From contig JAIBFE010000306.1 of assembly GCA_019459705.1 (NCBI GenBank), forward strand, positions 1-32,252: a stretch of DNA of 32,252 nt, given 5' to 3'. Both the position numbers and the translations under genes were made by a program. Each line of letters opens with the position of its first letter. Positions within the stretch are counted from its first letter, which is position 1. The stretch is from Thiobacillus sp. (lineage in GTDB: Bacteria; Pseudomonadota; Gammaproteobacteria; Burkholderiales; Thiobacillaceae). Shown one piece after another: positions 19,348 through 27,782 of this stretch. The notes under the pieces were generated by a model, which saw nothing but the letters and a program-made list of their open reading frames with translations, had not been told where the DNA came from and did not search any database.

Positions 19348-19779
19348 TCAGCGGCCCTGGCCATGATCGTTGCCATGGTGATCGCTCTGTTTGTCGCGAC
19401 GATCGTTCTTGTGATCATCGCGGCGGTCATCCCGGCGATCTCCATGTTTTTTCTGATAATACGGAACGTACTCGCGTTCATACCAGCTGTTCTGCACAAA
19501 GTAGACGCGCTCGCCGCAGGCGTTGTACTCGCGGCAGTGCTTGCGCCAGTTCCTGGCGTGGCCCGGAGGCACGTTCAGGTAGATCGGCGGGCGGTTCATC
19601 GCGGCCCGATACATGACGCGCGGCTCCTGATAGAGGATGCGTGGCGGCGGATAGCCGCCGATATCGATCTGGCCATAGAAACCGGGCTGGCCGATGCTGA
19701 TGGACACCCCGACGTCGGCCGCGAGTGCCGGGAACGAGGTGGCGGCGGCCAGGGTGGCAGCAAAGAGTAAACGTTTCAT
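19348..19779 (-). CDS. Secreted basic protein, unknown function (start 19779)
   Basis: MKRLLFAATLAAATSFPALAADVGVSISIGQPGFYGQIDIGGYPPPRILYQEPRVMY... with a DRRDDRRDD-type C-terminal tail. Confidence 0.7.
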   Translation of the reverse strand: MKRLLFAATLAAATSFPALAADVGVSISIGQPGFYGQIDIGGYPPPRILYQEPRVMYRAAMNRPPIYLNVPPGHARNWRKHCREYNACGERVYFVQNSWYEREYVPYYQKKHGDRRDDRRDDHKNDRRDKQSDHHGNDHGQGR

Positions 19780-19947
19780 GTTGGGGCTCCGGAAGGGGGT
19801 CGTCGTGCTTGATGCATAAGGGCGTGCCGCAGATCGGGGTGTTTCCACGGGGAAAGGGGATCCGTGCCAACCTGCCTCCGCTGAAAAGCGGTCTGGGGCA
19901 TGCGTAACGGCTTTCGATAAGACTACCCGAACGGCCGCCCCTCAATC

Positions 19948-19963
19948 TGTGCGCTAGCGCACC
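19948..19963 (-). promoter_or_regulatory. Palindromic element (imprecise spacing variant)
   Basis: Contains GTGCGCTAGCGCAC, a 14-bp perfect palindrome; -10-like TAGTCT on minus strand 22 nt downstream (19925-19920). Confidence 0.45.
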
Positions 19964-20001
19964 CAGGCTCATTTGCGATCCTGCGCCATGGATTGGCTCT
20001 A

Positions 20002-20044
20002 TGTACGCCAGCGCACTGAACTATATTGGGAATGTCCTTACGCT
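20002..20044 (+). promoter_or_regulatory. Bipartite promoter element for the collagen-like lipoprotein gene
   Basis: TGTACGCCAGCGCACT-21 nt-TACGCT. Confidence 0.5.
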
Positions 20045-20145
20045 ATTGATCTGGCGGGGGCGACATTCAAGCAAGCCGATCCGGTTTGCCCGCGAGCGGC
20101 TCGAAGCCACCCGTGCCACGATTTCCCACCTTCAAAGGATTGACC

Positions 20146-20424
20146 ATGAACCATACGCTACTGATTACTGCACTGCTCGCAACGCTGAGCCTGGCCGCTT
20201 GCGACAAACCGACCGTCGTCACCGTGCCCGCCGCGCCCGTCGCGCCCGTCGCAGTTCCTGGTCCCGCGGGTCCGCAGGGCGAAACCGGCAGCCAGGGCGA
20301 GACGGGTAGCCAGGGTGCCACCGGTTATCAGGGCACCGAGGGTGTCCAGGGCGAGACCGGCAAGACCGGCGATGGCACCACGGTGATCGTGGTGCCGGCC
20401 GAAGCTGCCGCGCCGGCGAACTGA
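20146..20424 (+). CDS. Collagen-like (Gly-X-Y repeat) lipoprotein
   Basis: Lipobox LAAC; GPAGPQGETGSQGETGSQGATGYQGTEGVQGETGKTGDG. Confidence 0.85.
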   Translation: MNHTLLITALLATLSLAACDKPTVVTVPAAPVAPVAVPGPAGPQGETGSQGETGSQGATGYQGTEGVQGETGKTGDGTTVIVVPAEAAAPAN

Positions 20425-20452
20425 ATCCACTCACCCATTCGAGGAGAACATC

Positions 20453-20608
20453 ATGCTGGGAACCATACTGTTGATTGTTCTGATCCTGTTGCTGATAGGC
20501 GCGATTCCGACCTGGCCGCATAGCAAGAACTGGGGCTATGGCCCCAGTGGCGGTTTGGGTTTGATCGTGATCATCATCATCGTGCTGCTGTTGCTGGGAC
20601 GGCTGTGA
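20453..20608 (+). CDS. DUF3309 family small membrane protein (51 aa)
   Basis: MLGTILLIVLILLLIGAIPTWPHSKNWGYGPSGGLGLIVIIIIVLLLLGRL; GAGGAG before the ATG; below the ORF-track cutoff. Confidence 0.9.
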   Translation: MLGTILLIVLILLLIGAIPTWPHSKNWGYGPSGGLGLIVIIIIVLLLLGRL

Positions 20609-20753
20609 CGGGGCGTCTGGTGCTGCGAAACTGATCGACGGCGTTTGGCCCCGGTCGGCTCGACCTCTGCCTCAAGGCGAGGTCTTCCGGGGTCCGGGAA
20701 TGCGGGCGCTGTGAACACGTCCCTTCGCAACAGCCCGGCGATCGTCGCCGGCC

Positions 20754-21374
20754 TCAGAGCTTCGGAATGTGCAGCGTCCGGCTGATCATCAGCGAGCCGG
20801 ACACCGCGAACATCAACACCAGCGGATGGAATTGCCCCGGACCCATTTGAATCGTCCCGAACCAGAGCGCGTCGCCGATCGCACCGTTCACCGCGGCAAT
20901 TGCGATGACGACGACCAGCAGCAGCGAGCTGGGGATCGGCGTGCCTTCGAAGTACTTTACCTTGTCGCTGCCCTGCGCCAGGGTCTCGGCGGTAATGTTG
21001 TAGCGGGCAAGGCGGCTTACGCCGCATGCAACGAAGTAGATCAGAATCACGCGGTCCCAGAGTCCATCCATCCCGGCGCCATAAGCGATGATCGCCGGCG
21101 CAACGCCAAACGAAATCACGTCAGCCAGCGAATCCAGCTCGCGTCCCAGCGATGATGTTTTCTGTCGCCATCGCGCAACGCGGCCATCGAACACATCGAA
21201 TACAAACGCCAGCAGAATCAGTGCGCAGGCAAACAACAGGTGCTGAACGTCCCGGCTCTGCACATGACTCATCACGGCAAATAGCGCACCTACGCCGCAG
21301 GCGGCATTCCCGAGGGTAAACCAGTCCGCGAGATGAAAGTTTCGAATCATCGAGAGATGCTTGCTTGGCTTCAT
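20754..21374 (-). CDS. pssA: CDP-alcohol phosphatidyltransferase, probable CDP-diacylglycerol--serine O-phosphatidyltransferase
   Basis: NAACGVGALFAV...FVFDVFDGRVARWRQKTSSLGRELDSLADVISFGVAPA: CDP-alcohol phosphotransferase motif D-x2-DGRVAR-x8-G-x3-DSLAD. Confidence 0.87.
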   Translation of the reverse strand: MKPSKHLSMIRNFHLADWFTLGNAACGVGALFAVMSHVQSRDVQHLLFACALILLAFVFDVFDGRVARWRQKTSSLGRELDSLADVISFGVAPAIIAYGAGMDGLWDRVILIYFVACGVSRLARYNITAETLAQGSDKVKYFEGTPIPSSLLLVVVIAIAAVNGAIGDALWFGTIQMGPGQFHPLVLMFAVSGSLMISRTLHIPKL

Positions 21375-21429
21375 GGGAACCCTCAAGCCGGCTTGCAGGC
21401 CCGGTCATTATTGATATAGGCCATGCACG

Positions 21430-22449
21430 CTATTGCATGGTCTGCTGACGCAGATATTCGCTCCGTTTCATATCGAAATAGGCGGTTCGCTCCACTTCGC
21501 GCAACTGTCTGGGGTATTGCTCGGTTGCGGTGAACCAGCTGTGCAGACGTTTCTGGAGTTGCAAGGGCGGCGGAGTGGACAATGCGCCGAGGTGGGCATC
21601 GATAGCGAGGTAATAGCGCATGGTGTTGCGCTCCACCACGCCACGCATGCCGCCGATATAGCCAGGCTGGCCGCTGGATTGCTTGCCGGTTTGGGTGAAT
21701 CCCACCTTGTCGCTTCCAATGGTCGCGAGATAGGTCTTCATCGCAAGTCGCCCGGCCATCCCGTAGTCATACGAATAGGTGAGATGCAGAAAGGTCTGCC
21801 CCGCTCTTACCGGCACAGCCTGCAGCTGAATACGATAGTTGCGGGTGCTCAGCGGCCCTTCCTGCGCATTGAGCTGGATCTCCAGATATTTTGCTGTCGC
21901 TGCGGCGACGCGATAGGAAAATTCGATCGGATAGGCATCCTCGAGGGGCTGAGGAGTTTTCTTGCCGATGTGAACCGTCAGGGTCGTGCGGGACTTGCCG
22001 GCCGTGGCCTGGCACTGCTTGGTATTGACATGCAGGATCAGCACGTCGCACCAGCCCCCCGGGTCGTTGAGCGCCGCACTGACGGTAGCAAAAGGGTAGT
22101 CGACCAGGGCGTAGATATCGCCTTTCAGGTCATTGGGCGATTCGGAAGAATCGAGGGAGAGTGCTCGGCGAAACGGGTTGTGATGGAGTCGCTCACCCAG
22201 GGACGCGTATTTGGCATGGAGCGAGGCGGCAGAATGCGTGTCCGGCAAGGAGGCAAAGGCCAGCCCTGCGCTGAATAATGCTATCCAGACGAGCAATGAC
22301 CGTGTCAGCCAGGCCAATGGGATTTTCCGAAATGGTGCTTCATCGATAGTTGTCTCTGCTATTTTCCGTGGCGATTGTTGAATCGGGGCTTCTGGTAGAT
22401 CAGTTGCGAGCTCGTATGGTTCCCCTGTCGAGGTGCCCTGGTTGGCCAA
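21430..22449 (-). CDS. Hypothetical protein with one predicted N-terminal TM segment
   Basis: Long ORF with TM (LLVWIALFSAGLAFASL) and no recognised domain; adjacent to the DUF1840 gene. Confidence 0.65.
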   Translation of the reverse strand: MANQGTSTGEPYELATDLPEAPIQQSPRKIAETTIDEAPFRKIPLAWLTRSLLVWIALFSAGLAFASLPDTHSAASLHAKYASLGERLHHNPFRRALSLDSSESPNDLKGDIYALVDYPFATVSAALNDPGGWCDVLILHVNTKQCQATAGKSRTTLTVHIGKKTPQPLEDAYPIEFSYRVAAATAKYLEIQLNAQEGPLSTRNYRIQLQAVPVRAGQTFLHLTYSYDYGMAGRLAMKTYLATIGSDKVGFTQTGKQSSGQPGYIGGMRGVVERNTMRYYLAIDAHLGALSTPPPLQLQKRLHSWFTATEQYPRQLREVERTAYFDMKRSEYLRQQTMQ

Positions 22450-22476
22450 ACGGACTCCGCACCAATGGACGGGTCG

Positions 22477-22773
22477 TCATTTCCACATGACGTTGGATTC
22501 TGCCTTTGCTGCTGCAACAAGGAGATTGATGAGCGGCAGCGCCCGGTGTGCCATGCTCACCACCGGCTCATCCGCATGTCTGTCCTCAACCGGCGGCGAG
22601 GCTTTTTCAGCATCGATAGCCGCTTGTAACCGACTCAGCGCTGCTGGAACATCTGCTGCCAGAATGGCGCCGGGCACGGTTTCGCTGTGCCCCATCATTT
22701 TCAGCATGGCCAGCGCGATATCCCCGAATAGGGTGATGTCGGCATAGGCATCAGTTGTGAAAGTCACTAACAT
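22477..22773 (-). CDS. DUF1840 family protein
   Basis: MLVTFTTDAYADITLFGDIALAMLKMMGHSETVPGAILAADVPAALSRLQAAID. Confidence 0.85.
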   Translation of the reverse strand: MLVTFTTDAYADITLFGDIALAMLKMMGHSETVPGAILAADVPAALSRLQAAIDAEKASPPVEDRHADEPVVSMAHRALPLINLLVAAAKAESNVMWK

Positions 22774-22890
22774 AAGATTCTCAGGCCACAGTATCACCGG
22801 ATGGAGTAATGATTTTGACTGAATCGTTACCGCAACATTCAGGCTGAAAAGCATGCTATCAGCACCCCTTGCATCGGGCATGCATTATGT

Positions 22891-23082
22891 TGGCAAACGC
22901 TTGCGGTAACGCCAGAAACGGCTACCAGCGGCTTGATGCTGGTTCGATGGAGCATGTGCACGGGGTTACTGCAATGAGCGTTACTGGGTCAGATCCTTAG
23001 GGCCAGCGCGCCGCTGGGGAGACCGTGCTGGATGGCAGTACGGTCAACCGATGCCGCGCACTACAACCCGGCGACCTGACGC
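22891..23082 (-). pseudogene. Decayed 3'-end fragment of a cation:proton antiporter gene
   Basis: Nucleotide similarity by eye to 29805-30006, e.g. GGGGAGACCgTGCTGGATGGC and CAACCGATGCCGCGCAC, with indels; no open frame retained. Confidence 0.7.
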
Positions 23083-23110
23083 GGTGCATAGCGCAGCGTC
23101 AGGCGGAACA

Positions 23111-23323
23111 CTAGGGTCGTTCGTCCTTGTTGCGCTCTTCAAAATCCTTGATCTGTTTCTCGGCTTCGTCCTTCGTGATGCCGTAAGACTCCTGGATCTT
23201 GCCAGCCAGCTGATCGCGCTTGCCGGCAATCACGTCGAGGTGATCATCGGTCAGCTTGCCCCACTGTGTTTTTACCTTGCCTTTGAACTGCTTCCAGTTG
23301 CCTTCTACGATATTCCAGTCCAT
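23111..23323 (-). CDS. CsbD family stress protein, copy 2
   Basis: MDWNIVEGNWKQFKGKVKTQWGKLTDDHLDVIAGKRDQLAGKIQESYGITKDEAEKQIKDFEERNKDERP. Confidence 0.93.
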   Translation of the reverse strand: MDWNIVEGNWKQFKGKVKTQWGKLTDDHLDVIAGKRDQLAGKIQESYGITKDEAEKQIKDFEERNKDERP

Positions 23324-23487
23324 ATCAATCTCCTTCGGTCGGGGCCCACTGGCGGAATTGCCAATCGAGCCCCCTTTGTTGCCATTCGGCCTCTCGCTAG
23401 TGTTCACCTCGCAGCCTGCAGGTTGCAGAGAGAACGTTGTTAACGACCGTCCGGGTAACCTTTATAGGATCTCCCGATGAAAGCGCA

Positions 23488-23530
23488 AGGCTGATCGCAT
23501 GCTCAAGAGCAGTCTGTACGGTGGCGTACG
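23488..23530 (-). promoter_or_regulatory. Bipartite promoter element for csbD copy 2
   Basis: Minus: CGTACGCCACCGTACA-GACTGC..(21 nt)-CAGCCT; a second -10-like TATAAA lies at 23466-23461. Confidence 0.55.
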
Positions 23531-23609
23531 CAGTGAGGCGTTCGCGAAGGCCTTGCGTGGTATCAGGGGCTCACCCTGCCAAGGGGCGCAAGCCTGATGA
23601 AGCATCAAC

Positions 23610-24020
23610 TCAGGCCTTCTGGGCCCACAGGCTGCACCAGCCATCGGGGCTGATCTGGCCTTCAACCAGCTTGCAGGAATTCGACTCGGCGATGAAATGA
23701 AGGCATCCCCCGCACTTCTGCTCGCCCTTCGGCTGAGTCTGGTACTGCACGCTTGCCTGTGTCATTTTCCCGGTCGACGCCGGAGCGGCAGCGTCCGCGC
23801 TGGGGGTGGGAGAGCTGTCCGGGCCAGCAGAGCCTGTGTTCGGAGCGGCTCCGGTTGAGCTCTCACCTTTCTTTGAATCACACCCAAAAAGTGCCGCTGG
23901 CAGCAACAGGCCACAACCCACCGCCAGCGCGCCGCGCAACACCACCCTGCGCGACGGAACTTCGTCCTTTACCCCGTCATTGAACTGCTTCCTGTTGCCT
24001 TCATCGATATCCGTGTCCAT
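23610..24020 (-). CDS. High-potential iron-sulfur protein (HiPIP) with Tat-like signal and CsbD-derived N-terminus (alternative ATG at 24035)
   Basis: C-terminus CGGCLHFIAESNSCKLVEGQISPDGWCSLW fits the HiPIP cluster pattern; SRRVVLRGALAVG Tat-like motif; N-terminus MDTDIDEGNRKQFNDGVKDE matches the start of CsbD. Confidence 0.87.
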   Translation of the reverse strand: MDTDIDEGNRKQFNDGVKDEVPSRRVVLRGALAVGCGLLLPAALFGCDSKKGESSTGAAPNTGSAGPDSSPTPSADAAAPASTGKMTQASVQYQTQPKGEQKCGGCLHFIAESNSCKLVEGQISPDGWCSLWAQKA

Positions 24021-24184
24021 ATCAAACTCCTTCATTTCCGGACTTTACTGGCGGAATGGCCAATCGAGCATCCTTCGTCGCAGGCGGCCTCTCGCCACGT
24101 GTGTGCGCGCGCTGCAACACGTTGCAGAAAGATGGCGTGGCGGCCACCCAGACAGCTTTTATAGAAGCTCACGATCAAAGTGCA

Positions 24185-24227
24185 AGCCTGGTCGCAGGCT
24201 CAGGTACAGTCTGTACGCGGGTGTACG
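24185..24227 (-). promoter_or_regulatory. Bipartite promoter element for the HiPIP gene
   Basis: Minus: CGTACACCCGCGTACA-GACTGT..(21 nt)-CAGGCT; TATAAA at 24163-24158. Confidence 0.55.
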
Positions 24228-24311
24228 TAGTGCGGCGTTCGGTGATGGCCTTGCGTAAGGTCCAGGAAGTTCGCATGGTCCGGTGGCGGCCATCCCCGTG
24301 TGCTGCAAGCT

Positions 24312-24884
24312 TCAGCCGATCTGGCTTGTGTACGCCGGGTTGCTTCTTGCAAGCAGCACCAGCGCCTCCAGGAGCGACTGAATGGATTGTCGGGTCGGCT
24401 CATCGGTCAGCCTGCCGTCCGGGTCGAAGCGCTGTGCGGCATTGCCGATCATGACTTCAGGTTGGTTGACCGTGGGCATATCCAGCGTGACGAGGATTTG
24501 CCGCAGATGATATTGCGCGCGGGCCGTTCCCGGACTACCGGTGGACGCCCCCATCACCGCCGCCGGCTTGCCCGTCCAGGCGCTTTCACCATACGGTCTT
24601 GACGCCCAGTCGATTGCGTTCTTGAGCGCGCCGGCAACCGAATAGTTGTATTCCGGCGTGGCAAACAGGATGGCGTCGGCGGCCAGAATCTGTTGCTTGA
24701 ATTCCAGCACGGCAGCAGGCATCGTCATTTCATCATCCTGATTGAAGACGGGAATGCCATGCAGTTCCATCAGGTTCAGCACCGCGCCGTCCGGCAGCAG
24801 CTCCTGCGCCGCCTTGAGTGCAAAATGATTGTAGGAGTCTTTGCGCAGGCTGCCGACGATGCCCAGAATCTTGATCTCGTTCAT
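24312..24884 (-). CDS. NAD(P)H-dependent FMN reductase (flavodoxin fold)
   Basis: MNEIKILGIVGSLRKDSYNHFALKAAQELL...ILFATPEYNYSVAGALKNAIDWASRP. Confidence 0.93.
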   Translation of the reverse strand: MNEIKILGIVGSLRKDSYNHFALKAAQELLPDGAVLNLMELHGIPVFNQDDEMTMPAAVLEFKQQILAADAILFATPEYNYSVAGALKNAIDWASRPYGESAWTGKPAAVMGASTGSPGTARAQYHLRQILVTLDMPTVNQPEVMIGNAAQRFDPDGRLTDEPTRQSIQSLLEALVLLARSNPAYTSQIG

Positions 24885-24943
24885 GTTCGTGACTCCTTGT
24901 TGTATGAGCTGTTTACAGGATGTCCGTGCCTGACGGCAGCCGC

Positions 24944-24986
24944 TGTGCGACAGCACACATAGGTAATGTGCCTGCTGGTCTATAGT
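24944..24986 (+). promoter_or_regulatory. Bipartite promoter element for the CHRD gene, potentially shared with the divergent reductase gene
   Basis: TGTGCGACAGCACACA-21 nt-TATAGT on plus; on minus TGTGTGCTGTCGCACA-21 nt-CATCCT. Confidence 0.55.
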
Positions 24987-25138
24987 GTTTTAGCACTTGG
25001 CTTGTTATGACCGCTCAGATATCGATTGAACGTACCTGACTTGTCGATGTGGTCGGGTGTGCCTCCGGCCGCCTGAGAAAATTCCTTTTCAAGCGTCCTT
25101 CATCGGTGAAGCCATCCCCGTTATTTCGAGGAGCCAAC

Positions 25139-25636
25139 ATGAACATTCCATCCAGATCCACCACGATCCCGCTGAGTCGGCTGGTCCCGCTCACCCTGCT
25201 GCTCCTGGCTTCTGCGAACCTGCATGCACAGCAGCCCATGTTCATTTCCCTGAATGGCGACGCCGAGGTGCCACCGGTGACCACCTCAGCGAAAGGCACC
25301 GGGCAAATCACCGTGATGCCTGACCGCACAGTAAGCGGCAGTATCAAGGTTTCCGGTCTTGTCCCGACGGTGGCGCATATTCATGAGGGCGCCGTCGGAA
25401 AAAACGGCCCGCCCATCATTACCCTCACTCAAACCGCCCGTGACAGTTTTGTCGTCCCCGCCGGAGCCCGGTTGACCGATGTGCAGTACACCGGTTTCAC
25501 GCGTGGCACTCTGTACGTCAATGTACACAGCGCCCAGTATCCGAATGGTGAAATCCGCGCGCAGTTGCTGCGCACGGAAGCCGGCGCCACACCGACGCGT
25601 GCGGCTATTGACCCGGATTCGAGGGAAAGACCATGA
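25139..25636 (+). CDS. CHRD-domain secreted protein
   Basis: Signal peptide; LNGDAEVPPVTTSAKGTGQITV...VAHIHEGAVGKNGPPIITL...GTLYVNVHSAQYPNGEIRAQL is diagnostic of CHRD. Confidence 0.92.
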   Translation: MNIPSRSTTIPLSRLVPLTLLLLASANLHAQQPMFISLNGDAEVPPVTTSAKGTGQITVMPDRTVSGSIKVSGLVPTVAHIHEGAVGKNGPPIITLTQTARDSFVVPAGARLTDVQYTGFTRGTLYVNVHSAQYPNGEIRAQLLRTEAGATPTRAAIDPDSRERP

Positions 25637-25652
25637 GCGTGGTTAGGCATGG

Positions 25653-25703
25653 GGGTTGATGGTGATCGTCATCATTATGCTGCGTGTGCTGGGGCTGCCT
25701 TGA
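25653..25703 (+). pseudogene. Possible truncated DUF3309 C-terminus
   Basis: [16 protein letters not shown] resembles the GLGLIVIIIIVLLLLGRL* tail of the DUF3309 gene at 20453. Confidence 0.35.
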
Positions 25704-27052
25704 AGTCTCGTTTCCTCATTACCCTCAATCCGGTGCGACTGCGCTTGTCGCCACGGTTATTTGGCGTGATGGTCCTGGCACTCACCGCCTGCAGTGAGGT
25801 GGCCACGGTGCCGATCTCGGCCGGCACCGGGCCACAGCCCACGCTGCCGCCACCCCAGCAGAGGCTGATTCCTACTGTTCACATCGCGCCCGCCCAGGGC
25901 TGGCCGTCCGGTACAACACCGCTGGCAGCACCGGGCACGCATGTCGTGGCGTTTGCGGGCGGCCTGGATCATCCGCGCTGGATGCTTGTGCTGCCCAACG
26001 GTGACGTGCTGGTAGCGGAGACCAATGCGCCACCCAAGCCCGACGACGCCAAGGGCATCAAGGGGTGGGTGATGGGCCTGGTGATGAAGCGGGCGGGTGC
26101 GGGCGTGCCGAGTGCCAACCGCATCACGCTGTTGCGTGACACCGATGGGAATGGGGTGGCGGACCTGCGTTCGGTCTTGCTGGCAGGCTTGAACTCGCCG
26201 TTTGGCATGGCGTTGGTCGGCAACAATCTCTATGTAGCCAACTCCGACGCCGTACTGCGCTTTCCGTACGTTGCGGGGGACACTCGCATCACCGCGCCTG
26301 GGATCAAGGTGGTCGATCTGCCGGCGGGTCCGATTAATCATCACTGGACCAGGAATCTCATTGCCAGCCCGGACGGCAGCAAACTCTATGTGACGGTGGG
26401 CTCGAACAGCAACGTGGCCGAGCGCGGCATGGCGGTGGAGGCGGAGCGCGCAGCCATTTGGGAGGTGGATATTCAGCGCGGTACGCATCGCATCTTTGCC
26501 TCCGGCCTGCGCAACCCGAATGGGCTGGCCTGGGAACCTGCGAGCGGCGCGTTATGGACAGTGGTGAACGAGCGCGATGAGCTGGGCAGCGACCTGGTGC
26601 CCGACTACCTGACCTCGGTGCGCGACGGCGGCTTCTACGGCTGGCCCTACAGCTACTACGGCCAGCATGTCGACACACGGGTGAAGCCGCAGCGGCCAGA
26701 ATTGGTGGCACAGGCGATTGTCCCGGACTATGCCCTGGGGTCGCACGTCGCCCCGTTGGGTCTGGCGTCGTCCACCGGCACCACGCTGCCGGCAAAATTC
26801 GCCAACGGCATGTTCATCGGCCAGCATGGCTCGTGGAATCGCCGGCCGCGTAGTGGCTACAAGGTGATTTTCGTGCCGTTCGAAAATGGCAAACCTGCTG
26901 GTTCGCCCATCGATGTGCTGACCGGTTTTCTCAGTGAAGAAGGCAATGCCTACGGCCGTCCGGTCGGCGTGGCGCTCGACAGGCAGGGCGCGCTGCTGGT
27001 CGCCGACGATGTGGGCAATGTGGTCTGGCGCGTGAGCGCGGGGCAGCGCTAA
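25700..27052 (+). CDS. PQQ-dependent sugar / L-sorbosone dehydrogenase-like beta-propeller protein (exact start uncertain)
   Basis: [28 protein letters not shown]...[44 protein letters not shown]...[15 protein letters not shown]...[21 protein letters not shown]; lipobox-like LTAC. Confidence 0.88.
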   Translation: MKSRFLITLNPVRLRLSPRLFGVMVLALTACSEVATVPISAGTGPQPTLPPPQQRLIPTVHIAPAQGWPSGTTPLAAPGTHVVAFAGGLDHPRWMLVLPNGDVLVAETNAPPKPDDAKGIKGWVMGLVMKRAGAGVPSANRITLLRDTDGNGVADLRSVLLAGLNSPFGMALVGNNLYVANSDAVLRFPYVAGDTRITAPGIKVVDLPAGPINHHWTRNLIASPDGSKLYVTVGSNSNVAERGMAVEAERAAIWEVDIQRGTHRIFASGLRNPNGLAWEPASGALWTVVNERDELGSDLVPDYLTSVRDGGFYGWPYSYYGQHVDTRVKPQRPELVAQAIVPDYALGSHVAPLGLASSTGTTLPAKFANGMFIGQHGSWNRRPRSGYKVIFVPFENGKPAGSPIDVLTGFLSEEGNAYGRPVGVALDRQGALLVADDVGNVVWRVSAGQR

Positions 27053-27167
27053 TACCCCCCGGGCTTTAGCCCGGCAAGTATGGCCCCGTTACCCCTCGCA
27101 CTGAGCAGCCCGTGCAATGGCAGGGGGAATGAAGATACGGAGCACCGGAAAGATCGAGGAGAACGCA

Positions 27168-27782
27168 ATGCTGATTACCCCTCAGCTTGATCGACACTAC
27201 GAACCCAGGAATTTTTCCGACCGGATTGCTTATGCTTTCGTTGTATTGATGCGGTTCTTCGCCGACACTTTTTTTGCCCGTCGATATGGCCATCGCGCGG
27301 TTGTGCTGGAAACGGTTGCTGCTGTGCCGGGAATGGTGGGCGGTGCGCTGCAACATTTACAGTCTCTGCGTCGAGTCGAAGCCGATTACGGCAGGATCCG
27401 CTTACTCCTGGACGAAGCGGAGAATGAACGCATGCACTTGATGACCTTCATCCACATTACCGAGCCCTCCAGGCTTGAGCGCCTGCTGATCCGGCTTGCC
27501 CAGGGTGTTTTCTTCAACCTTTACTTTTTGCTGTACCTGATTTCGCCCACGATCGCGCACCGTGTCGTGGGTTACCTGGAGGAAGAAGCGGTCCACAGCT
27601 ATACCGAGTATCTGGCTGGGGTGGACAACGGCATCCACGCTAACGTTCCGGCGCCCAGGATTGCTATTGATTACTGGAAGCTTGCGCCCGACGCACGGTT
27701 GCACGACGTCATCGTCGCAGTCCGCGCAGATGAGGCTCGTCACCGCGAAGTCAATCACGAGCTTGCCGACGAGATGGCTTGA
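27168..27782 (+). CDS. aox: Alternative oxidase (AOX, di-iron ubiquinol oxidase)
   Basis: [41 protein letters not shown] and [12 protein letters not shown]: the conserved Glu/His di-iron ligand motifs of AOX, with two hydrophobic helices. Confidence 0.93.
   Translation: MLITPQLDRHYEPRNFSDRIAYAFVVLMRFFADTFFARRYGHRAVVLETVAAVPGMVGGALQHLQSLRRVEADYGRIRLLLDEAENERMHLMTFIHITEPSRLERLLIRLAQGVFFNLYFLLYLISPTIAHRVVGYLEEEAVHSYTEYLAGVDNGIHANVPAPRIAIDYWKLAPDARLHDVIVAVRADEARHREVNHELADEMA

Noticed and set aside
27059-27075. CCGGGCTTTAGCCCGG as a strong terminator after the sorbosone-dehydrogenase-like gene
   Set aside because: Stem is present but no T tract follows; not enough to call a Rho-independent terminator.
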